From a virus, in IMG/VR virus record IMGVR_UViG_3300027509_000001, positions 64,001-128,000 of that record: a DNA stretch of 64,000 nucleotides. One strand, written 5' to 3'. Positions within the stretch are counted from its first letter, which is position 1. Every line of letters begins with the position of its first letter. A program made the position numbers and the translations under genes. This document shows, piece after piece, positions 13,972 to 23,441 of this stretch. A model generated the notes under the pieces. That model saw nothing but the letters and a program-made list of their open reading frames with translations, had not been told where the DNA came from and did not search any database.

Positions 13972-15345
13972 TTAAAATGATTTCTTATCACTAGAATCTT
14001 TAACATTCATTGCAAAATATTTATCTTTTAATATTTGCTTGTTATAACCTTCGTTGACAACCATTTGTTTTTTCTGTTCGTTCCCTTCCTTTGTTGTGGG
14101 TTCAAATACCTTAAGTATGCCACGGTTTGTATCCATTTTCATTGGCAAAGTCATACCATCTGGTCCCATCCTGTTTTTTATTATGTGCATCCTACCGGTT
14201 TGTGCTGCTTTGTCTGCATCTTTTCTTGATAAAGACATTACAAAATCACATGTAAATATCTTACCATACGATGCAGAAATTTTATCTGCACCAATTACAT
14301 TTTCTTCAAGGCCACTTCTATTTGCTTGAGATGCTGACCAGACTGGAATCATTAATTCGCCGGACATTCCTCTAATCTCTTCGTATAATTCTGCTAGAAC
14401 TTCGTGCTTATCTCTATTATTTGAATATTTTAATAAATCAACATAATCAATGATTATTAAATCTGGTTCAAAGTTTACTATTTTTAATTTATTAATATAA
14501 GCTATTAATCCTGACAGCGATATCGATTTTGTTGGAAACCATTTGATTCTTAATTTACCCTTTAATTTATCCAATGTAGTTTCTAATTCAGACATTGAAT
14601 TTTTTAGCATTTCACTAGACATACCAGTTATAATACTGTCATACCTTAAACCAGTATAGGCCTCAGATAATTCCAATGTCACATGTAATACATTTTTACC
14701 AGACTTTAATGCATTGGCTCCTAGGGCGCCAAGAACCCAACTTTTTCCAACCCCTGATGGTGCAACTACTATTCCAAGCTCTCCTGCTGACAGCCCTCCT
14801 GACATTAATTCGTCCAAAACTTCCCAACCTGTACTGACTGGGTTTCTAGTTTCTTCTTCATATCTGGAGGCAATGTCTTCTGTATAATCTAGGCCCAAAT
14901 CTGTATTAAGTCCTACATTCATGGCTTTATTGATGACTTCTCGAATTTCATCGAATTTTCCAAACTGCAAATGATCCACTGATTGCATTATTGCAATTTT
15001 AATTTCTTGCTTTTTACAAAAATCTAAAATTTGATCTTTTATGAAATCTAGATCATTTGCATCTGTTTGAATTACTGCCTTTTTAAGAGACTGTTTAATT
15101 TCAGTTCTAGTAACTTCGTCGTCAATTCTAGTAACAAGAACTTTGAATATATCTAAAGTTGGAACTTTCCGCTTTTCTTCAAAATATTTCAATATTTGTT
15201 TTACTATCCATTGAACTGACTCTGATTCAAAGTATTCTACTTTAAGTATATCATACACTTGCCCAACAAATGTTGAGTCCGAAAGCATTGCAGATACTGA
15301 CTTAATTTGAAAATTACTTCCAAAATCAGCGAAGTTTTTTAACAT
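13972..15345 (-). CDS. replicative DNA helicase, DnaB/gp41 family
   Basis: A hexameric 5'-3' helicase that unwinds the fork and recruits primase. The RecA-like domain has Walker A APSGVGKSWVLG around residue 196, ELSEAYTGLRYD, Walker B DLIIIDYVDLL around residue 294, and the Gln/Arg motif SASQANRSG (motif H3/H4 region). The N-terminal about 150 residues form the helical collar region. Length 457 residues matches T4 gp41 (475). Its start overlaps the 5'-nuclease gene by 20 bp, and together with SSB, UvsX and polymerase it forms the replication block. Confidence 0.9.
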   Translation of the reverse strand: MLKNFADFGSNFQIKSVSAMLSDSTFVGQVYDILKVEYFESESVQWIVKQILKYFEEKRKVPTLDIFKVLVTRIDDEVTRTEIKQSLKKAVIQTDANDLDFIKDQILDFCKKQEIKIAIMQSVDHLQFGKFDEIREVINKAMNVGLNTDLGLDYTEDIASRYEEETRNPVSTGWEVLDELMSGGLSAGELGIVVAPSGVGKSWVLGALGANALKSGKNVLHVTLELSEAYTGLRYDSIITGMSSEMLKNSMSELETTLDKLKGKLRIKWFPTKSISLSGLIAYINKLKIVNFEPDLIIIDYVDLLKYSNNRDKHEVLAELYEEIRGMSGELMIPVWSASQANRSGLEENVIGADKISASYGKIFTCDFVMSLSRKDADKAAQTGRMHIIKNRMGPDGMTLPMKMDTNRGILKVFEPTTKEGNEQKKQMVVNEGYNKQILKDKYFAMNVKDSSDKKSF

Positions 15346-16384
15346 ACGAATTTAATTTAGTGAAAGTATTAAATAACCATCTATCAACATCCTTTATAAT
15401 CGTATACAATTTATCTTGCATAAACATTTTTTTAAATGCTACTATATCAAGAGTTTCTATTGGTCCATTTAATTTATTAATTATCTGCATTTTCTGATCT
15501 GCTGATATATCAACGTCTTCAAGTTGCATTAATTTATTATTCAATATTAAAGTTTCTTCGGCTGCTACCATATCTTTGTAAACTTTAATATTGGAGCCAT
15601 TATCTATTTCCTTTTTTGCATACTCTAGTAAATTTGTAATCTCAATATTCTTGTCATTGATAGTTGGAAATCTTTTTTGTAATGTTTTTAGTCCAACTCC
15701 CTTCACGCCAGGAATATTGTCAGAAGAATCTCCATCAATAACTCTATATAATAAATAATTTTTTGGATGCAATCCCCACTCCTTAACAATTCTATCTGGA
15801 GTATATAACTTCTTTTTAACTGGGCTCCAAATCCTTACTTGGTTATTGGCTAATTGTATAAAATCTCGATCAGATGAAACAATAGTAATTTTATTATCTA
15901 CTCCTTCATAATACTGCCTGGCAATATATGCAATAGTATCATCTGCCTCAATGTTGTCTAATGCAATAAAAGTGACTGGCAATACATTAATGTATTCTAA
16001 TATTCTTACTATTTGCCGACTCATTGAAGCTCTTTCATCTTCTAGATTTTTAAATTCGTCGTGCCTATTAAGGCTTTTTCTTACTTTTCTATTTGCTTTA
16101 TAGTCAGGATACAGTTTTCTTCTTCTTGCAGATCCACCTTTTCCATCAAATACAACAATACACCTAGTCGATGCAAATTGCCTAATATTAGCGCCTATAG
16201 AGCGTAGAAATCCTACGGTGCCTCCTACATGTTGCCCATCATCGTTTAATGCTGGTACAACTGCAAAAACCCGTATAAATGTATTCAAACCATCGATAAT
16301 AAGGACATGAGAGTCCCTATTATCTTCAGTTTTTCGGTCTGATATAAATGAACTAAAAAGATCTTGTATCGTTCTAGTTATCAT
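15326..16384 (-). CDS. 5'-3' exonuclease / flap endonuclease (FEN, RNase H-like)
   Basis: Removes RNA primers and flaps during lagging-strand synthesis. The conserved acidic clusters of the FEN/PIN fold are all visible: LIIDGLNTF near residue 29, VVFDGKGG with RRKLYPDYKANR around residues 98-115, LDNIEADDTIAYIA around residue 148, VSSDRDFIQLA around residue 168, and DGDSSDNIPGVKGVG (helix-hairpin-helix region) around residue 215. 352 residues; T4 RNase H is 305. It overlaps uvsX by 4 bp and the helicase by 20 bp. Confidence 0.9.
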   Translation of the reverse strand: MITRTIQDLFSSFISDRKTEDNRDSHVLIIDGLNTFIRVFAVVPALNDDGQHVGGTVGFLRSIGANIRQFASTRCIVVFDGKGGSARRRKLYPDYKANRKVRKSLNRHDEFKNLEDERASMSRQIVRILEYINVLPVTFIALDNIEADDTIAYIARQYYEGVDNKITIVSSDRDFIQLANNQVRIWSPVKKKLYTPDRIVKEWGLHPKNYLLYRVIDGDSSDNIPGVKGVGLKTLQKRFPTINDKNIEITNLLEYAKKEIDNGSNIKVYKDMVAAEETLILNNKLMQLEDVDISADQKMQIINKLNGPIETLDIVAFKKMFMQDKLYTIIKDVDRWLFNTFTKLNSYVKKLR

Positions 16385-18021
16385 CCTTCTTCGTTAATTG
16401 CTTCTTCATCAATAACAATATCGTCAATACCATAATCCTTATTAATTTCGTATTTCATAATATATTTTTCATGTACAATGTCAAGTATCTGCGATTTAAG
16501 CTCTGGGTTTCTATCGACGATTGTTGCAAAGTCTTTAGATTGAAATTTAAGCTCTAATTGCCCTTCTGTGACTTCTCCTTCTTCGTCAATAATGTCTAGT
16601 GGTGAAGATAACTTGTAAGTATACCACGCTCCAGAAGATTTGACAATCTTGTAATCCTTTAGTATACTAAGCCACGATCCATAATTATCAATTCCACTTG
16701 AATAATAAATGTCATATTTAACTTTTTTCATTGGAGGGCCCAACCTATTCTTGACAACGCTGCATTCAGTTTTTACCCCTACGATATTATCAATGCCATT
16801 CGATTTGACTTTAATTTTGCCCATAGATTTCAATCTAACTCGTACTGATGAGTGAAATGGTAATCCCTTTCCGCCAGATGTCGTGTTATGATTTAATCTA
16901 CCATTAGCTAAATACGTATGTGCATCAGCTACCTCAATGTCAACTACTGGCATTTTCTTCTCGACCCGCTTGAAATCTGGATGGTTTTGTAATTCGATTT
17001 GCTTTCCATCTTCTATAATTATATGATTGGCAGTTCCTTTTAATTTACCATCAGTATAATAATAATCTACTGGAGTTTTAATAATAAAATTAATAATCGG
17101 TTTATATACAAGTTCGCCATTAACAGAAGTTTCTATTTCTATATTTTCCGAAGTCAAATCGGCTATAATATATGGTTCTCCTTCCATTGCTGTCAAGTCT
17201 CCAGACTTTATTTCTTTGTATACGGATATCAAATCTGGAAGTCTAGTACTCATTAAATTAAATAAAGACTCTGTCCAAATATGTCCGGCAGTATTTCTCA
17301 ATTTTACTTCAGTTGTATGTGGATCAACACAATATTTGTCTCCAAACATTACTCCCATTCTAACCCGCAATTGATTTGTAAATATTAAACAAATCTTTTG
17401 TCTGGCTATTTTGTTTGTAATTTTTCGCAATGCTTTAGAAATGATAATTGCTTTAGCTGTTGCATATCCATCTTTACCATGTTCCGAAGCCTGTTCAACT
17501 TTTGTTGTGGCGCCCATCACTGAATCAACTACTATTGTAACTAACCTGTCTTTGTCCTTTTTTCGAACTTTTTCAATTATAATATCTATTGTCGTAAAGG
17601 CGTCTTCAATTGCTTCCAATGGAACATATAATAGTCTTTTTATGTCTACTCCAATTGCCTCTAAATATGCTTTTGATACTGCTGCTTCTGTATCAATGTA
17701 TACGGCTACTCCGCCTTTTTTCTGGGTATTTTTTAGAGCATAAGCTGCTAATAATGATTTACCCGATGCTTCCAATCCTGTAATTTCAGTTATTCTACCT
17801 ACTGGCCACCCGCCGTTTGGTCGGTTAGCAATTGCTAAATCCAGTATGTCTAATCCTGTTGGTACAAAATCTGTAACGTTGCTAACGTCATCTTCTGATA
17901 AAAAATAAGCTGATTTAAATTCGGTTGCTTTAAATTCTTTATCTAACGAGCTGGCAATATCCGCTGCCAGCTCTAAGATGTTATCAGTCTTTGCTTTAGT
18001 TTTTCTTTTGACTTTACTCAC
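16381..18021 (-). CDS. uvsX: UvsX/RecA-family recombinase interrupted by a mini-intein
   Basis: UvsX forms filaments on ssDNA and performs strand exchange for recombination-dependent replication. Walker A is GLEASGKS (residues 82-89); YIDTEAA follows, then Walker B-like VTIVVDSVMG and the L2-loop region IFTNQLRVRMGVMFGDKY. An intein begins here and the extein resumes TTSGGKGLPFHSSVRVRL, which matches RecA loop 2. Without the intein the protein is 397 residues, nearly identical to T4 UvsX (391). The C terminus is acidic. It follows the gp32-like gene by 3 nt. Confidence 0.93.
   Translation of the reverse strand: MSKVKRKTKAKTDNILELAADIASSLDKEFKATEFKSAYFLSEDDVSNVTDFVPTGLDILDLAIANRPNGGWPVGRITEITGLEASGKSLLAAYALKNTQKKGGVAVYIDTEAAVSKAYLEAIGVDIKRLLYVPLEAIEDAFTTIDIIIEKVRKKDKDRLVTIVVDSVMGATTKVEQASEHGKDGYATAKAIIISKALRKITNKIARQKICLIFTNQLRVRMGVMFGDKYCVDPHTTEVKLRNTAGHIWTESLFNLMSTRLPDLISVYKEIKSGDLTAMEGEPYIIADLTSENIEIETSVNGELVYKPIINFIIKTPVDYYYTDGKLKGTANHIIIEDGKQIELQNHPDFKRVEKKMPVVDIEVADAHTYLANGRLNHNTTSGGKGLPFHSSVRVRLKSMGKIKVKSNGIDNIVGVKTECSVVKNRLGPPMKKVKYDIYYSSGIDNYGSWLSILKDYKIVKSSGAWYTYKLSSPLDIIDEEGEVTEGQLELKFQSKDFATIVDRNPELKSQILDIVHEKYIMKYEINKDYGIDDIVIDEEAINEEG
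16885..17331 (-). other. mini-intein in UvsX
   Basis: 149 codons from Cys231 (CVDPHTTEVKL) to His-Asn before Thr+1. The splicing blocks are recognisable: Cys1; GTANHIIIEDGKQIELQNH near the block B/F region; and VVDIEVADAHTYLANGRLNHN at the end (block F/G). There is no room for an endonuclease, and no LAGLIDADG, HNH or Vsr-like motif is seen. It interrupts the DNA-binding loop 2 of the recombinase. Confidence 0.9.
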
Positions 18022-18024
18022 AAA

Positions 18025-18822
18025 TTAGTCGTTGAATATGTCGTCAAAATCGTCAGAAATTGTTTCAGTAGTTGTTGGAGTTTCACTCACTGCCTCTTGC
18101 TTTTCAGCAAATAGGTCGTCAACTGCACCAGCTGGGTCAGATTTAGAATCTGTTGGGGCTGCTGTTTCCGCTTCTGCTTCTTTTTCATTATTCATAAAGC
18201 TCATTAATGATGCTTCTAATGATTCGTAAGTTGGTGCTTGCCATATTTCTTCAACAGTTGGCATTTCTTTGATTAATCCCAAAACCTCTTTGTCAGATGT
18301 AACAACCGTTGGATTTGGCTTGACTCTGATAGTAGTTTTTGGATATCCACCTGCTTCTGCTTTTTTGTACTCGACGGTAATATCTCTTCCAGTTTTTGGA
18401 TTAGTAATATCACCATAATCATCATCAGACATTGTCGTTAACAATTCTTCATAAACTGTTTTACCAAAGCCCCATAATTTTACTCCTTCGCTTTCTTCTC
18501 CCCTTACTAAGATAGGAACATATGTTCTCATTTTAGGTTCAAGAGTTTTAGCTAATTTGTAACTTTCTGTGGTGCCTTCGTTTCTAAGTTGCTGTGAAAA
18601 TTCGTAAATTGGGTCTGGATCATTATTCGTTATCGGTGATAACGTCGTCTTTTTGGTAACGTCGTAGTAAAAATACAGTTCTAAAAAAGGATTTTCTGGT
18701 CTGTGTTTGTACGGAAGAATTCTGATTATCGAAGATCCCGGTTTTGGTTTCCATAATAAATTCTTTCTTTTGGTTTGCCCTTGGAGCTGAGCTAGCTTGT
18801 TTTTAATTAGATTAATATCCAT
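18025..18822 (-). CDS. gp32: single-stranded DNA-binding protein, gp32-like
   Basis: Coats ssDNA during replication and recombination. The 265-residue protein has the gp32 layout: a basic N terminus (NKLAQLQGQTKRKNLLWKP), an OB-type core with IIRILPYKHRPENPFLELYF near residues 32-51, VPILVRGEESEGVKLWGFGK around residue 109, and a long acidic C-terminal tail ending DDFDDIFND, which recruits partner proteins. Zinc-binding cysteines of T4 gp32 are not seen. A promoter-like element stands upstream and no Shine-Dalgarno is obvious. It is followed by uvsX. Confidence 0.85.
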   Translation of the reverse strand: MDINLIKNKLAQLQGQTKRKNLLWKPKPGSSIIRILPYKHRPENPFLELYFYYDVTKKTTLSPITNNDPDPIYEFSQQLRNEGTTESYKLAKTLEPKMRTYVPILVRGEESEGVKLWGFGKTVYEELLTTMSDDDYGDITNPKTGRDITVEYKKAEAGGYPKTTIRVKPNPTVVTSDKEVLGLIKEMPTVEEIWQAPTYESLEASLMSFMNNEKEAEAETAAPTDSKSDPAGAVDDLFAEKQEAVSETPTTTETISDDFDDIFND

Positions 18823-18862
18823 TAGTTAAACTTTGTTTAAGTTATTAAATTGTTGAATTGTA

Positions 18863-18889
18863 AATATAATAAACTTTCTTCACTTATTC
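18863..18889 (-). promoter_or_regulatory. promoter-like element GRATAAGTGAA-N10-TATATT
   Basis: On the minus strand GAATAAGTGAA, 10 nt, TATATTTAC, lying 41-67 nt before ATG 18822. It shares its 11-nt box and exact spacing with the element at 10104-10132. Confidence 0.45.
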
Positions 18890-18898
18890 AAATGATTT

Positions 18899-19273
18899 CT
18901 AGTTTAATTTTAATTTTTCTTTAAGATAAATGTTAATTCTGGAAACTTTCCTTTCCTTATATATAAGTATCATATTAGAATATAAATTCCAATCTAATTT
19001 AAACTTTTTATCTAAAATACCATTATTAATGTTCATTATAATTTGATTCATTGCATTGATGGTATAAAATGTATTAGTTTTAGATTTTTTATGTACTATA
19101 ATTGTTTTGGGAATCTGAATTTTTTGCTTTTCGATAATATATGCTAACATTAATTCATTATGATTGTCTGTTGTATATAGTATCACGTCTTTTACATTAT
19201 TATTCGATATTTTTTCTAAAGTTTGTTTCTTTGTCTTTTCTGTACAAAATGTACATGCTATTCGTTTTTTCAA
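18899..19273 (-). CDS. hypothetical protein
   Basis: A 124-residue basic protein starting MKKRIACTFCTEKTKKQ, with one Cys-x-x-Cys pair near the start and many Lys/Ile/Asn residues. It is sandwiched between the polymerase (5 nt after it) and the gp32-like gene, so a replication accessory role is possible. No family is recognised. Confidence 0.55.
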   Translation of the reverse strand: MKKRIACTFCTEKTKKQTLEKISNNNVKDVILYTTDNHNELMLAYIIEKQKIQIPKTIIVHKKSKTNTFYTINAMNQIIMNINNGILDKKFKLDWNLYSNMILIYKERKVSRINIYLKEKLKLN

Positions 19274-19278
19274 GTGTA

Positions 19279-20580
19279 TTAATTTCCCATACTTTTCATT
19301 TCGTGGTAATTCTTTCCATGTTTAGTACTAGTACTCATATTTCCCTGATTCATTATTTTCTTTATACCATTTAAAACATTAGTGGCTTCTTCTTTTTTCA
19401 AATGTATTAAGAATGAATCGTAGGTGAATAGTATTAAATTACTAACATACTCGTATATATAGTCTTGAATTTGTCGTAACATTAAAGAATTATACTCGGT
19501 TTCATACGCTTGTAAAATATAATTGAACAATTTAGTAGCAGACATTTTACCCAAATTTCCTTTTAACATGCGCCTCTTATATATTGGAGTTTCTATAAAA
19601 CTATCTGCTAAATATTTTTCGTATATTTTTTTTCTATAACTGTTTACCTTTGCAAAGAAATCAATGTGTTCATATTCTTCTTTAATCTGACCATATAACA
19701 TTTGAAAGCTAATTATCTTAGATTTTTCATAATCTTCATTATTTAGAAATGGAGTTTTAAAATACTGTCTACCAAAATAGTCATGCAGATTTCCTTTTGG
19801 CAATTGATAATCAATTAAATTAGCAATTAATCGTAAATGATAAGCATCAAAATCAAATTCAACCAATCTAAATCCATCATCTGCCTTTATTATTTTTCTA
19901 GATTCGTCTACTTTGTTCAATGCTGCTAAATTTATTCCAGAAAATGCATTAGATGGTCGTCCAGTTGACGTATATAACCTATAATTAGATTTTAGGGACA
20001 AACCCTTATATTCTAGATCTAATAGACTTTTATCCGTTGGTATATAATTACGCTCTAATCTTTTAAATTCTTTAAATACGTCGGTGCAATACCGCTTAAA
20101 TACGATTATATCTACAGATCCGTAGATTCCTATAAATTTATTTTTTATTTCTCTTGCATAATCAATATGAATTGCGAGTGGAATTGAATTTCCTACATTT
20201 GATATTCCTAAAAAATTTCTTTCATAGAAATTATATACTGATGGGTAATTAATTTCCAATTGATCATTAATTGCAAACCAATAATATAATTCCAAATCCA
20301 AAGATTGGCTTAAATATTTATCTAAATATTCTTGCCCATATACAAAATGATTGCCTAGATTTTTTGCAGATTTCAAACTGTTTAAATTAAAACGTTGCGC
20401 ATCATTGTGACATTGATTTAATATAAATTCTGATTTAGTCGATATATCATATAAATATAATACAGATATATCTGTATCAGTGTGATGCTTAGAAACATCT
20501 TGAGCTATCGGAATAATGACTAAATCTTTAGCCAGAATATCTTTTAATATTGTTAAGTTGTTAGAATTTATAAAAATCAC
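19279..20580 (-). CDS. compact family A DNA polymerase-like protein
   Basis: The C-terminal two thirds carry the palm/fingers signature of Pol I-type polymerases: STGRPSNAFSGINLAAL, motif A VEFDFDAYHLRLIANL near residue 245, motif B region KSKIISFQMLYG near residue 290, and motif C FTYDSF near residue 387. Motif C is Tyr-Asp-Ser instead of the usual His-Asp-Glu, but the catalytic Asp is kept. At about 433 residues there is little room for a proofreading domain, and the N-terminal 150 residues show no exonuclease motifs I can recognise. The start is uncertain: GTG 20580 or TTG 20595. T4 itself uses a family B enzyme. Confidence 0.75.
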   Translation of the reverse strand: MIFINSNNLTILKDILAKDLVIIPIAQDVSKHHTDTDISVLYLYDISTKSEFILNQCHNDAQRFNLNSLKSAKNLGNHFVYGQEYLDKYLSQSLDLELYYWFAINDQLEINYPSVYNFYERNFLGISNVGNSIPLAIHIDYAREIKNKFIGIYGSVDIIVFKRYCTDVFKEFKRLERNYIPTDKSLLDLEYKGLSLKSNYRLYTSTGRPSNAFSGINLAALNKVDESRKIIKADDGFRLVEFDFDAYHLRLIANLIDYQLPKGNLHDYFGRQYFKTPFLNNEDYEKSKIISFQMLYGQIKEEYEHIDFFAKVNSYRKKIYEKYLADSFIETPIYKRRMLKGNLGKMSATKLFNYILQAYETEYNSLMLRQIQDYIYEYVSNLILFTYDSFLIHLKKEEATNVLNGIKKIMNQGNMSTSTKHGKNYHEMKSMGN

Positions 20581-20598
20581 TAAGACAATATACAAATA

Positions 20599-21147
20599 TT
20601 ATTTCGTATATTCTAGAAAATTTGACAAATAATTTAAAATACCTGGAATTTTTTTACTTGCTTTATGAGTGGCCTGTTTGTTTTTGATTGGCGCCAAGTC
20701 TTTTGATAAATACCAAGTAACTAAAACTGGAATCCATAATAAACCATCTAGACCTAGGATATTTCTTATATTTATAGATTGATATTGTTCGATGTCTATT
20801 TCTATTATTATACTTGTACCAGTTTTTTGTACAAAATACCGTTCGATCGTGTCATACGAATAATCAATTTCAGAAATATTTATTTTATAAGGAACTGGAC
20901 TTATATAATTAGATTTTTTATTTTTAATGCCCCTTTTAAATCTAGCTACCTCTGGACTATATTCAAAGTCATCTTTTTTATATAAAAATTTAGATTTAGT
21001 TGTTTGAGTCGACCCCGTCCAATATGTCGAGTCTGGAAGTATATGATATTGCCCAACATAGTTGTTTCCATTCTCAAGAGTATATTCACCTCCCGAAGTA
21101 TATTGGCTGGTAATTATTTGCGCTTGTCTGTAATATCGTTTTCTCAT
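20599..21147 (-). CDS. probable baseplate-associated protein
   Basis: A 182-residue protein overlapping the hub-like gene by 4 bp. The N-terminal part contains YTLENGNNYVGQYHILPDS and YWTGS, a pattern I associate with small baseplate-region proteins of myoviruses (Y-x-G-x-Y-H followed by Y-x-TG). The middle is basic and the C terminus has a hydrophobic strand (LLWIPVLVTWYL). It is the last gene of the tail block before the polymerase. Function inferred from position. Confidence 0.5.
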   Translation of the reverse strand: MRKRYYRQAQIITSQYTSGGEYTLENGNNYVGQYHILPDSTYWTGSTQTTKSKFLYKKDDFEYSPEVARFKRGIKNKKSNYISPVPYKINISEIDYSYDTIERYFVQKTGTSIIIEIDIEQYQSINIRNILGLDGLLWIPVLVTWYLSKDLAPIKNKQATHKASKKIPGILNYLSNFLEYTK

Positions 21148-23138
21148 AATTTAATATAATTAGCATCTGCATAATAACAAAGTATTCCGGACAGGCTTGT
21201 TTCCCAGTCAGAGCCTTCTGCATTAAATTCGTGGGTCACACTTCTTACCATAAAATATGCCTTATTCCTTTCGTAGTTTTCTGGCAAATGTATAGATGAT
21301 ATTCCATTACCAACATGAAATCCATAAGTTCCATCTAACGTAACTGACAATTCTAGTCCTGGATATGTAGGCAAATCAAATCTACTAGTATGATCATTAG
21401 ACTTATTTTGATTTATTTGTGTTATAGCCGTTCTTAAAGATTCTTCTTGAGTATGATTGAATTTAGACTTTATCAAACTGGCTGGAGAATTAATCAACGT
21501 AAATATATTATCTTGTGCCTCGACGTATTTTGAATTTCTGTTGGAATCTATTTCTCCCATTTTTCCAGATAGATTATGAACGGCGTCTCCTTGCTTAGTT
21601 TGGCCAGCCATTATAGATGAAGCCATTTCTGGAGACCCAGCTCTGGATGCCAGGCTTAGAGTTCTAGTAGATCCATCTCCATCTATACTGTTAAATGATA
21701 TTACATTAAATTTATCTTTAGCTAAACCATTATTTTGATCTATTATTACTAATGAGTTTGGATTGTTTGGATTTTGAGAAAAGCCCAAAGTAATGGCATT
21801 TCCAGTAGCTTCCTTTATTACCTTGAAAATTTGCTTTAAAAATTCTAAAATATTTACTGATTCTTCTGTTTCGCTTTTATCATTAGTTTTGTCAGCATTG
21901 CTTACATCTTTATTTGCTGATTTTTCCATTGCGTCCAGTATTACAGATCTTTCTAACAATATATTGCCAATATCTACTTCGGATGTAACTGCACCTTGAT
22001 TTAATGCATATATTTCTGATAATCCAGCACCTCCTACATTTTCAAAATCTATTCCTAAATCATCATCTGAGCCATAAGTGCCTTTATAATTGCCCATCTG
22101 GCTTCCTGCAAGGACTACTTGAGTCGGAATTCCAGAACGTATATTTGAATCTATGTAACTTTTACTTAATACAGGATCTATATCAATTGTCAAAGGAGAA
22201 AAATGTTTTGTGTCTGTAATTTTTGTTGTATATGACAAGTGACATTGTCCCATTATAAGGCGATTTACTACATAACCTAAACTATAATAAACGGTATTAA
22301 CCGAAGATGTGGTTGAGTTTGCCCAATTAAATTTTTCCTTTATTCCTTGCCATGCCTTTGATATTCTACCAGAAAACATTGTTAAATGACTTGACTTATA
22401 AACAACCACAGCGCCTGGATCTTTTTTTATATCATGTTTGCTATTTGGTTTAAAAACCCAACCATCATTACCAGATAAATCTATATCATCAATTGCCGTT
22501 TGTCCATTATTCTGGGCATCGTGTGTCATTAATTCAACTAACCCTGTAACAGTTAATTGATCATCTCCTGACCTATATGGCAGTCCCTTTGCATGTATTC
22601 CTCCAAACAATTCTAATTTCTTTAGTGCCTCGGTTGCTCTAACTGCTGTTCCTTCAACCACCCAATATCCTTCTGAAGTCGTATTAAACGCAAATGAACA
22701 TAAAATAAAATTTGATAATGTTATGGATGATTGCTGTTGGACTTCTGACCAAGCATTTGGGTATCCAAATGTAACAGTGACATCAGACCCATGACGACAA
22801 GCTGCTGCTTCTACTGCTTTAAAATCCGATCTATTGTAACATTCTATAACCCAAGATACAGTTTCTTTGGAGCCATATTCTGTGCCATCTTCGCTTATTG
22901 TCAGAGACTTTAAACTTGGATTAGTTTTAAATGTACTCAACTGCCTAGATTGTAGGGTATCTTTATGATTAGGTAATGTTACGGACCCACCTGATCCTGA
23001 AATTGTTATCCTAGCATAAGATGGATTGGTCGTAGCCGCTTTATAGTGGGGTCCGTTTCTATATAGGCTTTTTCTTGCCTGTAATAAACCAATTGCATTA
23101 TGCGTTGGATTGTTTCTATATATATTTTTTACTGCCAT
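21144..23138 (-). CDS. baseplate hub-like protein
   Basis: A 664-residue protein. The N-terminal 200 residues (VSWVIECYNRSDFKAVEAA, DVTVTFGYPNAW, EGYWVVEGTAVRATEALKKL) resemble the beta-barrel hub domains of gpD/gp27-type tail proteins, which form the trimeric ring below the tube. The C-terminal 90 residues (PTYPGLELSVTLDGTYGFHV, YFMVRSVTHEF) look like the closing hub domain. It lies directly after the LysM-like protein (3 nt) in the baseplate block. No lysozyme motif is seen. The exact T4 equivalent is uncertain. Confidence 0.6.
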   Translation of the reverse strand: MAVKNIYRNNPTHNAIGLLQARKSLYRNGPHYKAATTNPSYARITISGSGGSVTLPNHKDTLQSRQLSTFKTNPSLKSLTISEDGTEYGSKETVSWVIECYNRSDFKAVEAAACRHGSDVTVTFGYPNAWSEVQQQSSITLSNFILCSFAFNTTSEGYWVVEGTAVRATEALKKLELFGGIHAKGLPYRSGDDQLTVTGLVELMTHDAQNNGQTAIDDIDLSGNDGWVFKPNSKHDIKKDPGAVVVYKSSHLTMFSGRISKAWQGIKEKFNWANSTTSSVNTVYYSLGYVVNRLIMGQCHLSYTTKITDTKHFSPLTIDIDPVLSKSYIDSNIRSGIPTQVVLAGSQMGNYKGTYGSDDDLGIDFENVGGAGLSEIYALNQGAVTSEVDIGNILLERSVILDAMEKSANKDVSNADKTNDKSETEESVNILEFLKQIFKVIKEATGNAITLGFSQNPNNPNSLVIIDQNNGLAKDKFNVISFNSIDGDGSTRTLSLASRAGSPEMASSIMAGQTKQGDAVHNLSGKMGEIDSNRNSKYVEAQDNIFTLINSPASLIKSKFNHTQEESLRTAITQINQNKSNDHTSRFDLPTYPGLELSVTLDGTYGFHVGNGISSIHLPENYERNKAYFMVRSVTHEFNAEGSDWETSLSGILCYYADANYIKL

Positions 23139-23141
23139 TAA

Positions 23142-23441
23142 TTATTGTTGAGCTTCTATGATCTTATTTTGTATTTCATATATTATCTGTGGGTCTGGTA
23201 TTCTTATTCTAGTTCCAGCTGGAATTACTAATGTCCCGTTAGATAAATTGTTCGCCGTAGCAATTACAAACCAAAGGGTCTGATCATTATAATATTCATA
23301 CGCTAATAAATCTAATCTATCACCTTGCTTAGATATAATATATTGATCAGTATCCAATACTGTCATCACAGGATAATAAACAGTTTCCAAATATCTATTA
23401 TCTCCATCCGAAATTTGATTTACATTGTTATATCTTCTCAT
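23142..23441 (-). CDS. LysM-like baseplate wedge/tail protein (gp53/gpX-like)
   Basis: A 99-residue protein with a LysM-type sequence: SKQGDRLDLLAYEYYNDQTL, then WFVIATANNLSNGTLVIPAG and RIRIPDP. Such domains occur in T4 gp53 and P2 gpX, where they link tail tip components. The gene overlaps the upstream 178-residue baseplate gene by 4 bp. Confidence 0.7.
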   Translation of the reverse strand: MRRYNNVNQISDGDNRYLETVYYPVMTVLDTDQYIISKQGDRLDLLAYEYYNDQTLWFVIATANNLSNGTLVIPAGTRIRIPDPQIIYEIQNKIIEAQQ

